A DNA stretch of 64,000 bases from contig JANXCQ010000010.1 in the NCBI GenBank assembly GCA_025060195.1, forward strand, positions 62,001 through 126,000, in the 5' to 3' direction. The notes under the pieces are model-generated. The model worked only from the letters and a program-made list of their open reading frames with translations. It was not told the origin of the DNA and ran no database searches. A program made the position numbers and the translations under genes. Below, piece by piece: positions 36,111-44,408 of this stretch; the stretch's first letter is position 1; each line of letters begins with the position of its first letter. This DNA is from Gemmatales bacterium. GTDB lineage: Bacteria; Planctomycetota; Planctomycetia; Gemmatales; HRBIN36.

Positions 36111-39104
36111 TTAGCGCCGCGACATCAGGTATGCGATCAGGTCGCGCACTTCTTCAGGTGTTAGACCGTGTAGCAAGTTGTCGGGCATAAGCGATAGATT
36201 GGTCGGCTGGACGTGCTCCACGAGTTGACGTTCTAAGATGACGCGTTCCTGCTGAGTCTGCACAGCCAGGGTGCGATCCGTTTGCTGAACGACCACTCCC
36301 GTGATCACGCGCCCATCCCGTAGTGCAACCACTGACATGCGAAAATCCGAGGGCACTACCGCACTGGGATCCAGAAGGTTTTCCAGCAGATAATCCAGGT
36401 TATCGCGGTTCGCCCCAGTTAAATCAGGGCCGATCAGTTGCCCCTCGCCCAAGAGGCGATGACACTGGCTACATAATTTGCCAAATAAGGCTCGTCCACG
36501 CGCCAGATCAGCGCTCCGCAATCGCTCAGGCGTAAGGTAAGCTTTCCATTGCGCTAATTGTTGCTGTACCTTCTCTGGAGTACGACGAATCTCGCCCCAA
36601 TGCTGCCGTAACAATTCCGTCAGAGATTCGTCGCCTAACGCAGCGATCTGGCGCGCATGGAATGGCGTGATGTCTACTGCCGCTACACGTCCCTGCGCCA
36701 CAGCTGAAAGCAAGGCCCGTGCCCACGCAGGTCGAGAGGTCAAGGTCGTGATCGCCAGATGGCGATCCTCAGGACGAATCCGCGAATAATGCGCCAAGAT
36801 CGCCCCGGGAATGTCGCTATCGTTCCAGTGCGCCAAGCCCGCCGCGGCCACGCCTGCGGTGCTGCGATCCTGGAGCAGTTGCTTCAATACCGGGAGTAAA
36901 TCATTGGTCGGATTTTGAAGCAAAACCCGCAGCGCCGAACGACGAGCCTCACCGTCTGCCTGACTGTCGAGCACCAGCCGTAACAGTTCTTGGCGCGTAC
37001 GACCGTCGCCGAAGACCACGGCGAGTTGGCGAGCTAATCCCTTCACCTGTTGATCCGGCGACTGCAGCAGCGTGGGTTGGACTTCTTTCCAAGCAGCAGG
37101 CGGCGGCACCTTTTGCCAACCACGAATCGCCTCATGGATCCCTTGCAACACCGCCCGCTGCGTTGCCGCATCCTGGCTCACGGCCCAGCGCAACGCTTCT
37201 TCCAAGGCGGCCTGTCGACGCTCCCAATCGCTCGCCAGCCGACGCACGATAAAACGCCGTAATTTGTCCACTTGAACCTCCCGCAGCCACCGCAAAGCCA
37301 CGTCCGGATATTCAGCCACGACAGGTTCGATGCCATACCAAGTCAGGAGCGGGAGATTGTGATCACGAGCTTCCAGGCGGCGCAACAAAGGTTCAGCTAA
37401 GGCCGCTCGCTCGCCCGGCGGTAACCGTTGCAGCGCTGCCGTGAGGTAGAGTCGGACGTAGGGGGAAGCCTCGTTCTCGGCACAACGCACCAAAGCAGTC
37501 CGCGTCGCGGGCTCGACAGGCCCCCGATCGGTCAACAGGCGCACGGCCCAAGCGCGGATGTATTCATTCGGCTCATCCAACAAGCTTCGCAGCCAGTCGG
37601 GTGGGGCGTTTTCCGTAACATACAAGGCCCATAGGACGCGTAAGCGTTGTGGTGTCTCCGCCGCCTCGCGGAACCGTTGGTGCAATAGCCGAGCGGTGTC
37701 CGCTTGCAAACGCCGCGTCGCCGCACGCTCTTGCAAATTCCGCAAGGCCTGACGCACATACCAATCGTTCCGATGGGCCAGTAATTCAACGAGCTGCTCA
37801 TCGGTCAAACGCGAGACATCGGTAATCGTAGACCTTTTCGGCTGACCATAAACCAGCTTGTAGATGCGGCCGGAATCCCGATGCACACCATCGTCTTCAT
37901 GACATTCGCCGGTATCACTCCAATCTGCGACATAGACCCCACCATCGGGCCCGTACACTAACTCGACGCCGCGAAACCAGGGGTCGGGCACCCGGCAAAA
38001 ATCTGGAGCATGACGTCCCACGTAGCCCGAACCGGAGCGGAGCAGAAGGTCCTGATTGATACGCCGACCATGCAGGTTGAGCGTGAACAGGCGTCCGCGA
38101 TAAACCTCGGGCCAAGTATCGCCCAAGTATATCATCAACCCGCTATGAGCGTGGCCGCCCCCTAATTTGTCGGTCAAACCTGTCGCTTCGCGGGTCTGCT
38201 CCCAAGGGAGAGAGGTATCCCAATGATAATGGTCTGCATGTTGTTCAAGCAACTCGTACAGATGGGGATGAAAATCCTCCCCGTACATTCGCCGATAGTG
38301 GGCGCCGGGAATCACGTGCCACAGATGGCCGATAACCGTGTTGATGAAAAACATGTCACCGTATTCGTTGTAGTCCCAGCCCCAGGGATTGGTTGTGCCC
38401 CGACAAACGACCTCAAACTCGTGCCGCGTCGGATGATAACGCCAGATGGCACAATTGAGCGGAACCCGTTGTTCACGAGGCGTGCCTGGCTTACCGACAA
38501 ACGACGTCGCCTGAATTCCATGCCGACCGTAGAGCCAACCGTCAGGCCCCCACTTCAAGCCGTTGACGATGTTATGACGCACGGGACCGTAGTCCCAACC
38601 GTCGAGCAAGACTACCGGCGCGCCGTCAGGCCGATCATCGCCATCCCGATCAGGAAGGAAGAGCAAATACGGCGCGGCCAGCACCCACACGCCGCCGAAA
38701 CCCACCGCCACGCTCGTGACCCGCTGCCCCTGCGCCCAAAACACCTGGCGTCGGTCCGCCCGACCGTCGCCGTCCGCATCCTCGAAAATGACAATGCGAT
38801 CGTGGAGGCTCAGGTCGAAATTGATGCGATAATCTGCATAGGTTAAATTCTCGACGACCCACAAGCGACCCCGATCATCCCACGCCAGGGCCAGAGGTTG
38901 ACGCACATTCGGCTCCGCGGCGAAGACTTGAACACGAAAGCCAGGAGGCAACTTCCAGCGCTCGGCCACTTGCTCAGCAGGCATTGGCCCTGACGTTTCC
39001 AGGGACGACACCGAGCGAAACGGACTCATGATCAAAGGCCAGCACATGCCGCATAACAGCATGACACAGATGAGTTGCTGGCGCCACTCAGTCTGTACAG
39101 CCAT
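36111..39104 (-). CDS. PVC-type haem-binding CxxCH protein with dehydrogenase-like propeller, 997 aa
   Basis: Secreted multidomain protein typical of planctomycetes and Verrucomicrobia. A signal peptide (LICVMLLCGMCWPLIMS) precedes the N-terminal six-bladed propeller (TIGR02604-like): LPPGFRVQVFAAEPNVRQPLALAWDDRGRLWVVE, EDADGDGRADRRQ, GLKWGPDGWLYGRHG, TTNPWGWDYNEYGDMFF and VYVADWSDTGECHE. A HEAT-like helical region spans about 440-860. The C terminus is a cytochrome c-like domain (TIGR02603): GRALFGKLCSQCHRLLGEGQLIGPDLTGANR, DYLLENLLDPSAVV and LMPDNLLHGLTPEEVRDLIAYL. CSQCH binds one haem c. GGAG is 7 bp before ATG 39104. Substrate unknown. Confidence 0.94.
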   Translation of the reverse strand: MAVQTEWRQQLICVMLLCGMCWPLIMSPFRSVSSLETSGPMPAEQVAERWKLPPGFRVQVFAAEPNVRQPLALAWDDRGRLWVVENLTYADYRINFDLSLHDRIVIFEDADGDGRADRRQVFWAQGQRVTSVAVGFGGVWVLAAPYLLFLPDRDGDDRPDGAPVVLLDGWDYGPVRHNIVNGLKWGPDGWLYGRHGIQATSFVGKPGTPREQRVPLNCAIWRYHPTRHEFEVVCRGTTNPWGWDYNEYGDMFFINTVIGHLWHVIPGAHYRRMYGEDFHPHLYELLEQHADHYHWDTSLPWEQTREATGLTDKLGGGHAHSGLMIYLGDTWPEVYRGRLFTLNLHGRRINQDLLLRSGSGYVGRHAPDFCRVPDPWFRGVELVYGPDGGVYVADWSDTGECHEDDGVHRDSGRIYKLVYGQPKRSTITDVSRLTDEQLVELLAHRNDWYVRQALRNLQERAATRRLQADTARLLHQRFREAAETPQRLRVLWALYVTENAPPDWLRSLLDEPNEYIRAWAVRLLTDRGPVEPATRTALVRCAENEASPYVRLYLTAALQRLPPGERAALAEPLLRRLEARDHNLPLLTWYGIEPVVAEYPDVALRWLREVQVDKLRRFIVRRLASDWERRQAALEEALRWAVSQDAATQRAVLQGIHEAIRGWQKVPPPAAWKEVQPTLLQSPDQQVKGLARQLAVVFGDGRTRQELLRLVLDSQADGEARRSALRVLLQNPTNDLLPVLKQLLQDRSTAGVAAAGLAHWNDSDIPGAILAHYSRIRPEDRHLAITTLTSRPAWARALLSAVAQGRVAAVDITPFHARQIAALGDESLTELLRQHWGEIRRTPEKVQQQLAQWKAYLTPERLRSADLARGRALFGKLCSQCHRLLGEGQLIGPDLTGANRDNLDYLLENLLDPSAVVPSDFRMSVVALRDGRVITGVVVQQTDRTLAVQTQQERVILERQLVEHVQPTNLSLMPDNLLHGLTPEEVRDLIAYLMSRR

Positions 39105-39251
39105 CTCATGCTCCGTTCGGAAAGTGCCTCTCATGGATTAGTGGTCATAACCTAAGTAGTAAGTGTAAAACGTCCATAGGCGACTGTCCGTGCGTCCGCC
39201 CATCGGTTAGCTGGAGAGTCGATCCCTGAACACCATGAGCATGGCAGTCCT

Positions 39252-40469
39252 ATGTCGGTCATAGCTTACATAGCTCTTGGGAGTAATCTCGGCGACCGCC
39301 AAGCTCACCTTGATGCAGCGCTCACGCAGCTTCGACAGACGCCCGGCTTGCGCGTGCTGGCAGTGTCGCGCTATTGGGAGACTGACCCGGTAGGCGGTCC
39401 GCCGGGACAGCCGCGTTATCTCAACGCTGTTTGTGCCGTTGAAACGGATCTGTCGCCGCAAGAACTGCACCGTGAGCTGTTGCGCATCGAATCATCTCAA
39501 GGTCGCCAGCGTGGGGAGCGTAATGCCCCCCGCACGCTTGACCTGGATTTGCTCCTTTACGGTGACGAAATCCTTCAGACGGCCGAGCTGACGGTGCCGC
39601 ATCCCCGTCTTCATCAGCGGGCCTTTGTGCTTGGTCCCTTGGCCGAGTTGGCGCCTACGCTCGTGCATCCCGTACTCCGCCGCACAGTGGTCGAACTGTT
39701 AGCAGGTCTAACTCGTCAGGACTTGCGGGGCCGACGAGGTGTTGTTACGGGAGCTTCATCAGGGATCGGGCGTGCCATCGCCTTAGCGCTGGCCCAGCGT
39801 GGTGCCGATGTGGTGGTGCACGCGCGTCGTTCGCGTGAGGCAGCCGAAGAGGTCGCCGCCCAAGCCCGCAGTTTCGGCGCTCAGACGTGGTGCTATTGGG
39901 CAGACATCTCTGATGCCGACGCCTGCGAACGTTTGGTCAGTCAGGTCTGGTCAGAGGTGGGACCTTGCGACTTTTGGATCAATAATGCCGGGGCCGACGT
40001 GCTTACAGGCCCCCAGCGCAGGCTAGCCTACGAGGAAAAGCTCGCGCTACTTTGGTGCACCGACGTGTTGGGCACGGTGCGGCTCTGTCGCGCCGTTGGG
40101 CCACGCATGAAATCCCGCGGCTGGGGCGTGATTCTCAATATGGGCTGGGATCAGGCCGAGACAGGTATGGAAGGCGAAAGCGGTGAATTATTTGCGCTGA
40201 CTAAAGGGGCGATCATGGCCTACACCCGCAGCTTAGCGTTGAACTTGGCTCCGGAAGTGCGTGTGAATTGTTTGGCTCCAGGATGGATTCGCACTGCTTG
40301 GGCGGAGCAAGCCTCGGAGTATTGGCAACAGCGGGCCGTGCGCGAAACGCCACTTCGCCGCTGGGGTACGCCTCAGGACGTCGCCGAGGTCGCTTGCTGG
40401 CTCGTCTCCGACCAGGCCGCTTTTCTCACGGGACAAATTATCCGTATCAACGGCGGCGCCGTACGCTAG
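39252..40469 (+). CDS. Fusion of HPPK (FolK) with a short-chain dehydrogenase-like domain
   Basis: Residues 1-157 are 6-hydroxymethyl-7,8-dihydropterin pyrophosphokinase: IALGSNLGDRQAHLDAAL, YLNAVCAVETDLSPQELHRELLRIESSQGRQR, the Mg/ATP site RNAPRTLDLDLLLYG and VPHPRLHQRAFVLGPLAEL. Residues about 158-405 are an SDR with GVVTGASSGIGRAIALAL, WINNAG and a C-terminal PLRRWGTPQDVAEVACWLVSDQAAFLTGQIIRINGG. The SDR catalytic Tyr is Phe314 (ELFALTKGA; Lys318 kept), and the usual catalytic Ser strand reads ILNMGWDQAETG. The folate step of HPPK is clear. The SDR half may be a pterin reductase or a non-catalytic partner (inference). Confidence 0.9.
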   Translation: MSVIAYIALGSNLGDRQAHLDAALTQLRQTPGLRVLAVSRYWETDPVGGPPGQPRYLNAVCAVETDLSPQELHRELLRIESSQGRQRGERNAPRTLDLDLLLYGDEILQTAELTVPHPRLHQRAFVLGPLAELAPTLVHPVLRRTVVELLAGLTRQDLRGRRGVVTGASSGIGRAIALALAQRGADVVVHARRSREAAEEVAAQARSFGAQTWCYWADISDADACERLVSQVWSEVGPCDFWINNAGADVLTGPQRRLAYEEKLALLWCTDVLGTVRLCRAVGPRMKSRGWGVILNMGWDQAETGMEGESGELFALTKGAIMAYTRSLALNLAPEVRVNCLAPGWIRTAWAEQASEYWQQRAVRETPLRRWGTPQDVAEVACWLVSDQAAFLTGQIIRINGGAVR

Positions 40470-40707
40470 GCCGCATGAGCGATCTTGCGCCGAGCTGGGT
40501 TAGTAGGCGATCGTTCCGGAGGATAGACATCTTCCGCAATCCTTGGAAATCGGTATTCAAAGGGCTAAAGAACGCGTTGAGTAGAAACGATCGCCTTGAT
40601 GCCTCGACATCGGGATGCCCTGTCCGCCGCTCCAGCTTACATTAATCTATCCGGGCGGAACCATATTAGGGTCTTACTTAGGCGAAACCCTTACGAGGTG
40701 GTGGCCA

Positions 40708-41166
40708 ATGGCTCTCACGGAAGCTGTTGTCAGGGCCATAATTGCCGATACATCGAAACTGATTGTGGGCGACATTGATTGGCAATTAGACCCGGATCAT
40801 GCACCAAGCGTCGAGTTCGTTCGGCGGATCAGTTCAAGGAACAACTGGGCCCTAGTTGTGCGGGGCAGTTACAACCCGCGTATCGGGACACTCAGTTACG
40901 CTATCCTCCTCAAGCCATACGGTCGGGTCTATGCCTTGGACATGGGGAGGGATCATCATAACCCAGATTGTCAGCGTGTAGGAGAAAAACACAAGCATGT
41001 CTGGACGGAACGCTACCGCGACAGACAAGCGTATAGCGCTACGGACATCACGGCTCCGAGCACCGATCCTGTGGCCGTGTGGCAACAATTCTGTCAGGAG
41101 GCCTGTGTGCGACACGAGGGCGTGCTTAGGCCCGTTCCCTCGCAGCAATTAGACCTTTACTCATGA
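40708..41166 (+). CDS. Small protein of unknown function paired with DUF1828/DUF1829 gene, 152 aa
   Basis: Family not recognised. It starts MALTEAVVRAIIADTSKLIVGDIDW (a GAGGTGG site lies a few bases upstream) and continues FVRRISSRNNWALVVRGSYNPRIGTLSYAILLKPYGRVYALDMGRDHHNPDCQRVGEKHKHVW, a strand-rich core with several His, Cys and Asp residues that might bind metal. No signal or membrane segment. The frame opens at 40615 but without family-like sequence. Its TGA overlaps the start of the DUF1828 gene by ATGA, so the two products are made together. Confidence 0.68.
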   Translation: MALTEAVVRAIIADTSKLIVGDIDWQLDPDHAPSVEFVRRISSRNNWALVVRGSYNPRIGTLSYAILLKPYGRVYALDMGRDHHNPDCQRVGEKHKHVWTERYRDRQAYSATDITAPSTDPVAVWQQFCQEACVRHEGVLRPVPSQQLDLYS

Positions 41167-41942
41167 ACGATCCGGCGCGTGTTTGCCAGCAGCTTGTCAC
41201 TGGCTTAGCACCGTTATTTCAATGTAGCGTTCACAATTCTTACGTGCGTATCCGAACGCCGTTTTTATATCCCGATGGAGACATCCTGGACTTGTATGTC
41301 GTTGAACAAGACGGCAATTGGCTCATCACTGACTTGGGCGAGACGTTGCGTTGGTTGAAGCTGCACACGACGTCGCCCCGGCTCACTTCAAGGCAAATGA
41401 TACTGGTTGACGACGCCTGTCAAACCCATGGCGTGGAGTTTCTTCGCGGCCAGATCGAAGCACGGTGCCCGCACGGTGAGGCGTTAGCGGATGCTGTGTT
41501 CAGAGTTGCGCAAGCGGCCATGCGGATCGCCGACTTGTGGCACACATTCCGATTGCGAATCATGCCCTCCTTTGCCGAAGAGGTGGCCGATTTTCTCCAG
41601 CAACATAATCTCTCGTTTGAACGTAATCATCGGGAAGTTGGAAAATCCGGGCGCGAGTGGCAGATAGACTTTCTGGTGCATGGCGGAACGAGCCGATCGC
41701 TGGTCGAGCTACTGACCACGGAAAATCGAGCTACAGCTCGACGGCTGGTCGAACATGTCTTGGCTCTCTGGTTTGATTTGCAAAATCTACGTCAAAAGCC
41801 ATTACAGTACCAATTTGTAAGCCTGTTCGATGACACGTCAGACGTCTGGGCGGAGGAGGATTTCCGTTTGCTCGAGCAGATTTCCACGATTCAGCGTTGG
41901 TCGGATCCCGAAGGATTTCTCGAGACCCTGCGGGCCGCATGA
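41163..41942 (+). CDS. DUF1828/DUF1829-containing protein, 259 aa
   Basis: N-terminal DUF1828 (about residues 30-110): VRIRTPFLYPDGDILDLYVVEQDGNWLITDLGETLRWLKLH, helix DDACQTHGVEFLRGQIEARC. C-terminal DUF1829-like part (about 135-255): VADFLQQHNLSFERNHREVGKSGREWQIDFLVHGGTSRSLVELLTTENRATARRLVEHVLALWFDL. The Asp-strand and Glu-strand arrangement (QIDFLV.., LVELL) faintly recalls a nuclease-like fold but the ExK is not evident. DUF1828 proteins are frequent in phage and accessory DNA. Second gene of a coupled pair. Confidence 0.8.
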   Translation: MNDPARVCQQLVTGLAPLFQCSVHNSYVRIRTPFLYPDGDILDLYVVEQDGNWLITDLGETLRWLKLHTTSPRLTSRQMILVDDACQTHGVEFLRGQIEARCPHGEALADAVFRVAQAAMRIADLWHTFRLRIMPSFAEEVADFLQQHNLSFERNHREVGKSGREWQIDFLVHGGTSRSLVELLTTENRATARRLVEHVLALWFDLQNLRQKPLQYQFVSLFDDTSDVWAEEDFRLLEQISTIQRWSDPEGFLETLRAA

Positions 41943-42021
41943 GTTTTGCCGGGTGCGGGGTGTGTGAAACGCGGAGCAGCGTCTCGTGGTTGAGACGCCC
42001 TATCTTTAGGCCGGGCAGGAT

Positions 42022-42492
42022 TTACGACGGATAGTGTTGCGCCGGGGACAATAACCTCTCCCGCAATTCGGCGGGGAGTTCGGTAGGAGTCATCTGGCGG
42101 TCGGGGTGCATGAGGCAGCAGCAGGTGGTCATTTGGCCTCGGGCGATGAGGTCGGCGTTGCGGTAAAACTCCGCCGTGTAGGTGAGCGATTTGCGGCCCA
42201 CCTTGGCCAGGGTCAGGCGGATGGTAAGCACGTCCTCGAAGAAGGCGGGACGAAAATATTCACAAGAAGCGGCCACGCGGGGCCAACCGAGTTCTTGCCC
42301 ATGATAGTACATGACCACGGACAGACCACGGGAGCGCAAAAAAGCATGCTCGGCTTCTTCCATGTACACAAAAAAACGCGAAAAATGCACCACGCCCGCC
42401 ATATCGGTATCGGCGAACTCCACCCGGCGTTGCGTCTCGAACACTATCCCGGCGCTGCCCAGCTCGGCCACTGATTTCCCGGAATCGTTCAA
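42022..42492 (-). CDS. 4HBT hotdog-fold acyl-CoA thioesterase
   Basis: 156-aa thioesterase hydrolysing acyl- or aryl-CoA. The hotdog motif RRVEFADTDMAGVVHFSRFFVYMEEAEHAFLRSRG carries the catalytic Asp, followed by VAASCEYFRPAFFEDVLTIRLTLAKVGRKSLTYTAEFYRNADLIARGQMTTCCCLM. This subfamily includes YbgC and the 1,4-dihydroxy-2-naphthoyl-CoA thioesterase. The start is a TTG at 42492 immediately after the TAG of the upstream gene (zero gap), so translation probably depends on that gene. Confidence 0.9.
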   Translation of the reverse strand: MNDSGKSVAELGSAGIVFETQRRVEFADTDMAGVVHFSRFFVYMEEAEHAFLRSRGLSVVMYYHGQELGWPRVAASCEYFRPAFFEDVLTIRLTLAKVGRKSLTYTAEFYRNADLIARGQMTTCCCLMHPDRQMTPTELPAELRERLLSPAQHYPS

Positions 42493-42963
42493 CTACGCCT
42501 GAATCCCCGCAGTTTCCTTTTCGACCATGGCGAGGAGACTGTCCCAAGGCAGCCGCCGCGCGTTGATATCCAGCCGCTCAAGAATCATGTGGATTCGTTC
42601 CATGTCCAGGTTCGAGCGCGTGGCCCAAAGGATAATATCCAAGTTTTCCGCGCCGTGATAAATGCGTTCCACGATTTCCCGCAGGAGTTCTCGGTCGGCT
42701 GGGTCGCTGAATTCTCGGTCGAACAGCCCAAAATCTTCCGCGTCGAACTCCACGTAAAACCGAATCCCCTGCAAATGCAGGAACCAGCAATGACGCAGGA
42801 ACGCCCAGGAGTAGCGGTCATACCATTGGCGAATCGCCTCCATGCCTAGATCACGCCCTACCTTTTGGCTCTCGATCCACTTATGGCGCGAGGCCTCCTT
42901 GTGTGCCTCTTCGAGGACACTAGCATACTGGACATCGGCCTCCACCGCAGGCATGGCGCTCAT
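42493..42963 (-). CDS. Conserved-looking helical protein, unknown function, 156 aa
   Basis: Not recognised. It is a mostly helical soluble protein with aromatic and acidic clusters: YASVLEEAHKEASRHKWIESQKVGRDLG, IRQWYDRYSWAFLRHCWFLHLQGIRFYVEFDAEDFGLFDREF, LLREIVERIYHGAENLDIILWATRSNLDMERIHMILERLDIN. The WF..Y and H pattern suggests a structured domain rather than a spurious frame. GGGAGCGAC precedes ATG 42963. It directly abuts the thioesterase gene, so a linked role is possible but unproven. Confidence 0.72.
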   Translation of the reverse strand: MSAMPAVEADVQYASVLEEAHKEASRHKWIESQKVGRDLGMEAIRQWYDRYSWAFLRHCWFLHLQGIRFYVEFDAEDFGLFDREFSDPADRELLREIVERIYHGAENLDIILWATRSNLDMERIHMILERLDINARRLPWDSLLAMVEKETAGIQA

Positions 42964-43250
42964 GGAGAGTCGCTCCCGTTTCGAATCAAAATTGACTGAT
43001 CCTGTGTGAGTTCAGACACCTCCATGTGTCTAATCCATCTTAGCCAAAATTACCTAGATTAGGCAAGCCGATCTGTCCTACGCGCTAAAAAAAGAGACCG
43101 AAAGCGGTGGAAGGGATAAACTTATGTGAGCACTAACAATCGTAAGCGTCTCAACGAATCTACGGAAGAATCGGCATACTGCGGACTTACTCCGACCTCC
43201 GACTTGCCCCGAAGTATGTTCTGAATGAGGGCTAGAACCGCGCATTCCCT

Positions 43251-44177
43251 CTAGGGCAAACGTTGATACGGCAAACCTGAGTAATCGGGAGGCGGGACCT
43301 GGCGCAGCTGCCGCGTCGCACGCAAGAAGTCCCAGGGAGAGTTGGCCGTTGGCACGCGCAACACTGTTCTGGTCGGATTGTCGGGTTCAGGCTTTCTTAC
43401 CGAGCTAACAGTTTCCACAGCCGTAATGTCGGTCACAGTGGTGGAAGTACCACTGGCCAGGTCGGTCGCACTTCCAGGCCAAACCGTGGGGGCAGGCTGA
43501 GGCACGGGCACTTGACCGGCAATCTCCGCCAGCGCTTCAGCCAAACGCCGACGTGTTTCTGGATGCGTCGGTGCGCCGAAGTGCCAAACATCCTCGCATT
43601 TGACGTTGTCGGCGCCCTCGATGGCCCAACCGCGAAAAACCAGCTCATTGGCGCGGATGTGAATTAGCCGACGTACGTTCTCAGGACGACTGCGTGGCGA
43701 ATTGGTCAAGATTGCCCCGCCGATGTACATGAGCAAATCCACGGGAATGTTTGCGCGTTTTAGAGCGTGGGCCAAGTCACGGGCGGCGATGGCTCCTGCA
43801 CTGAATCCCACGAGGACTAATCGCGCTTCGGCATCTTCCTGCCAAATCTCCTCGATCACCTGTTGGAAATACCAGCGATGATAAAACTGGCCAAACCAGC
43901 ACCTTTGGAAACCTAAATCCCGACAATAATCACGCAGCGCGCTGAGTTGAGCGAACTCGAAGGGGTCGAGACCATTGAGGAAAAATATGTACACATGTTG
44001 TTTGGCTTGAGCGGGGAGCTGTCGCGCAAATTCGGCTTCATTCGCAGCGTCTTGTGCTGAGACGTTCGCAACCCCATCAAGCCCCCCAAGCAAGAACAGG
44101 GCTGCCTGGCTCAGCCAGATGATCCAAGCAGCGCGATGAGCATCGAAGAATTTAGCACTGGAACGGGCTATGGGCAT
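43251..44177 (-). CDS. Secreted alpha/beta-hydrolase-like protein with GFSAGA nucleophile elbow
   Basis: About 308 aa. A membrane/signal segment near the N terminus (AAWIIWLSQAALFLLGGLDGVANVSAQ) precedes an alpha/beta fold: HVYIFFLNGLDPFEFAQLSALRDYCRDLGF, then ARLVLVGFSAGAIAARDLAHAL with the GxSxG-type Ser, then VDLLMYIGGAILTN and a late HFGAPTHPETRRRLAEAL that could supply the His. The C-terminal 90 residues are Pro/Thr-rich. ATG 44177 and GTG 44198 are both possible starts. Likely an exported esterase, lipase or thioesterase; substrate unknown. Confidence 0.75.
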   Translation of the reverse strand: MPIARSSAKFFDAHRAAWIIWLSQAALFLLGGLDGVANVSAQDAANEAEFARQLPAQAKQHVYIFFLNGLDPFEFAQLSALRDYCRDLGFQRCWFGQFYHRWYFQQVIEEIWQEDAEARLVLVGFSAGAIAARDLAHALKRANIPVDLLMYIGGAILTNSPRSRPENVRRLIHIRANELVFRGWAIEGADNVKCEDVWHFGAPTHPETRRRLAEALAEIAGQVPVPQPAPTVWPGSATDLASGTSTTVTDITAVETVSSVRKPEPDNPTRTVLRVPTANSPWDFLRATRQLRQVPPPDYSGLPYQRLP

Positions 44178-44408
44178 AGCGTGGCAGGTTGTGTGCACTC
44201 AGCAAAGCATGCCAAGCGCTGATAGTGACAGTGGTTCGGCCAACGCTTTTCATCGGCACAGGCTGATTCCGAACATCGCCAGATCTGCCTAAACATGGGA
44301 ACCAGCCTTTCTTCGGACTTCACCGAAATAGCGATCGTGTGGAGGACTCAAAGGGCGCCGAGTTGTTCGGCTTTATCGGCTTAGTGGAAGAAGCCAGCCC
44401 TTGGGCTG

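Noticed and set aside
38223..38846. Plus-strand frame of 207 codons inside the PVC haem protein gene
   Set aside because: Antisense shadow; the minus-strand protein shows continuous family motifs across this stretch.
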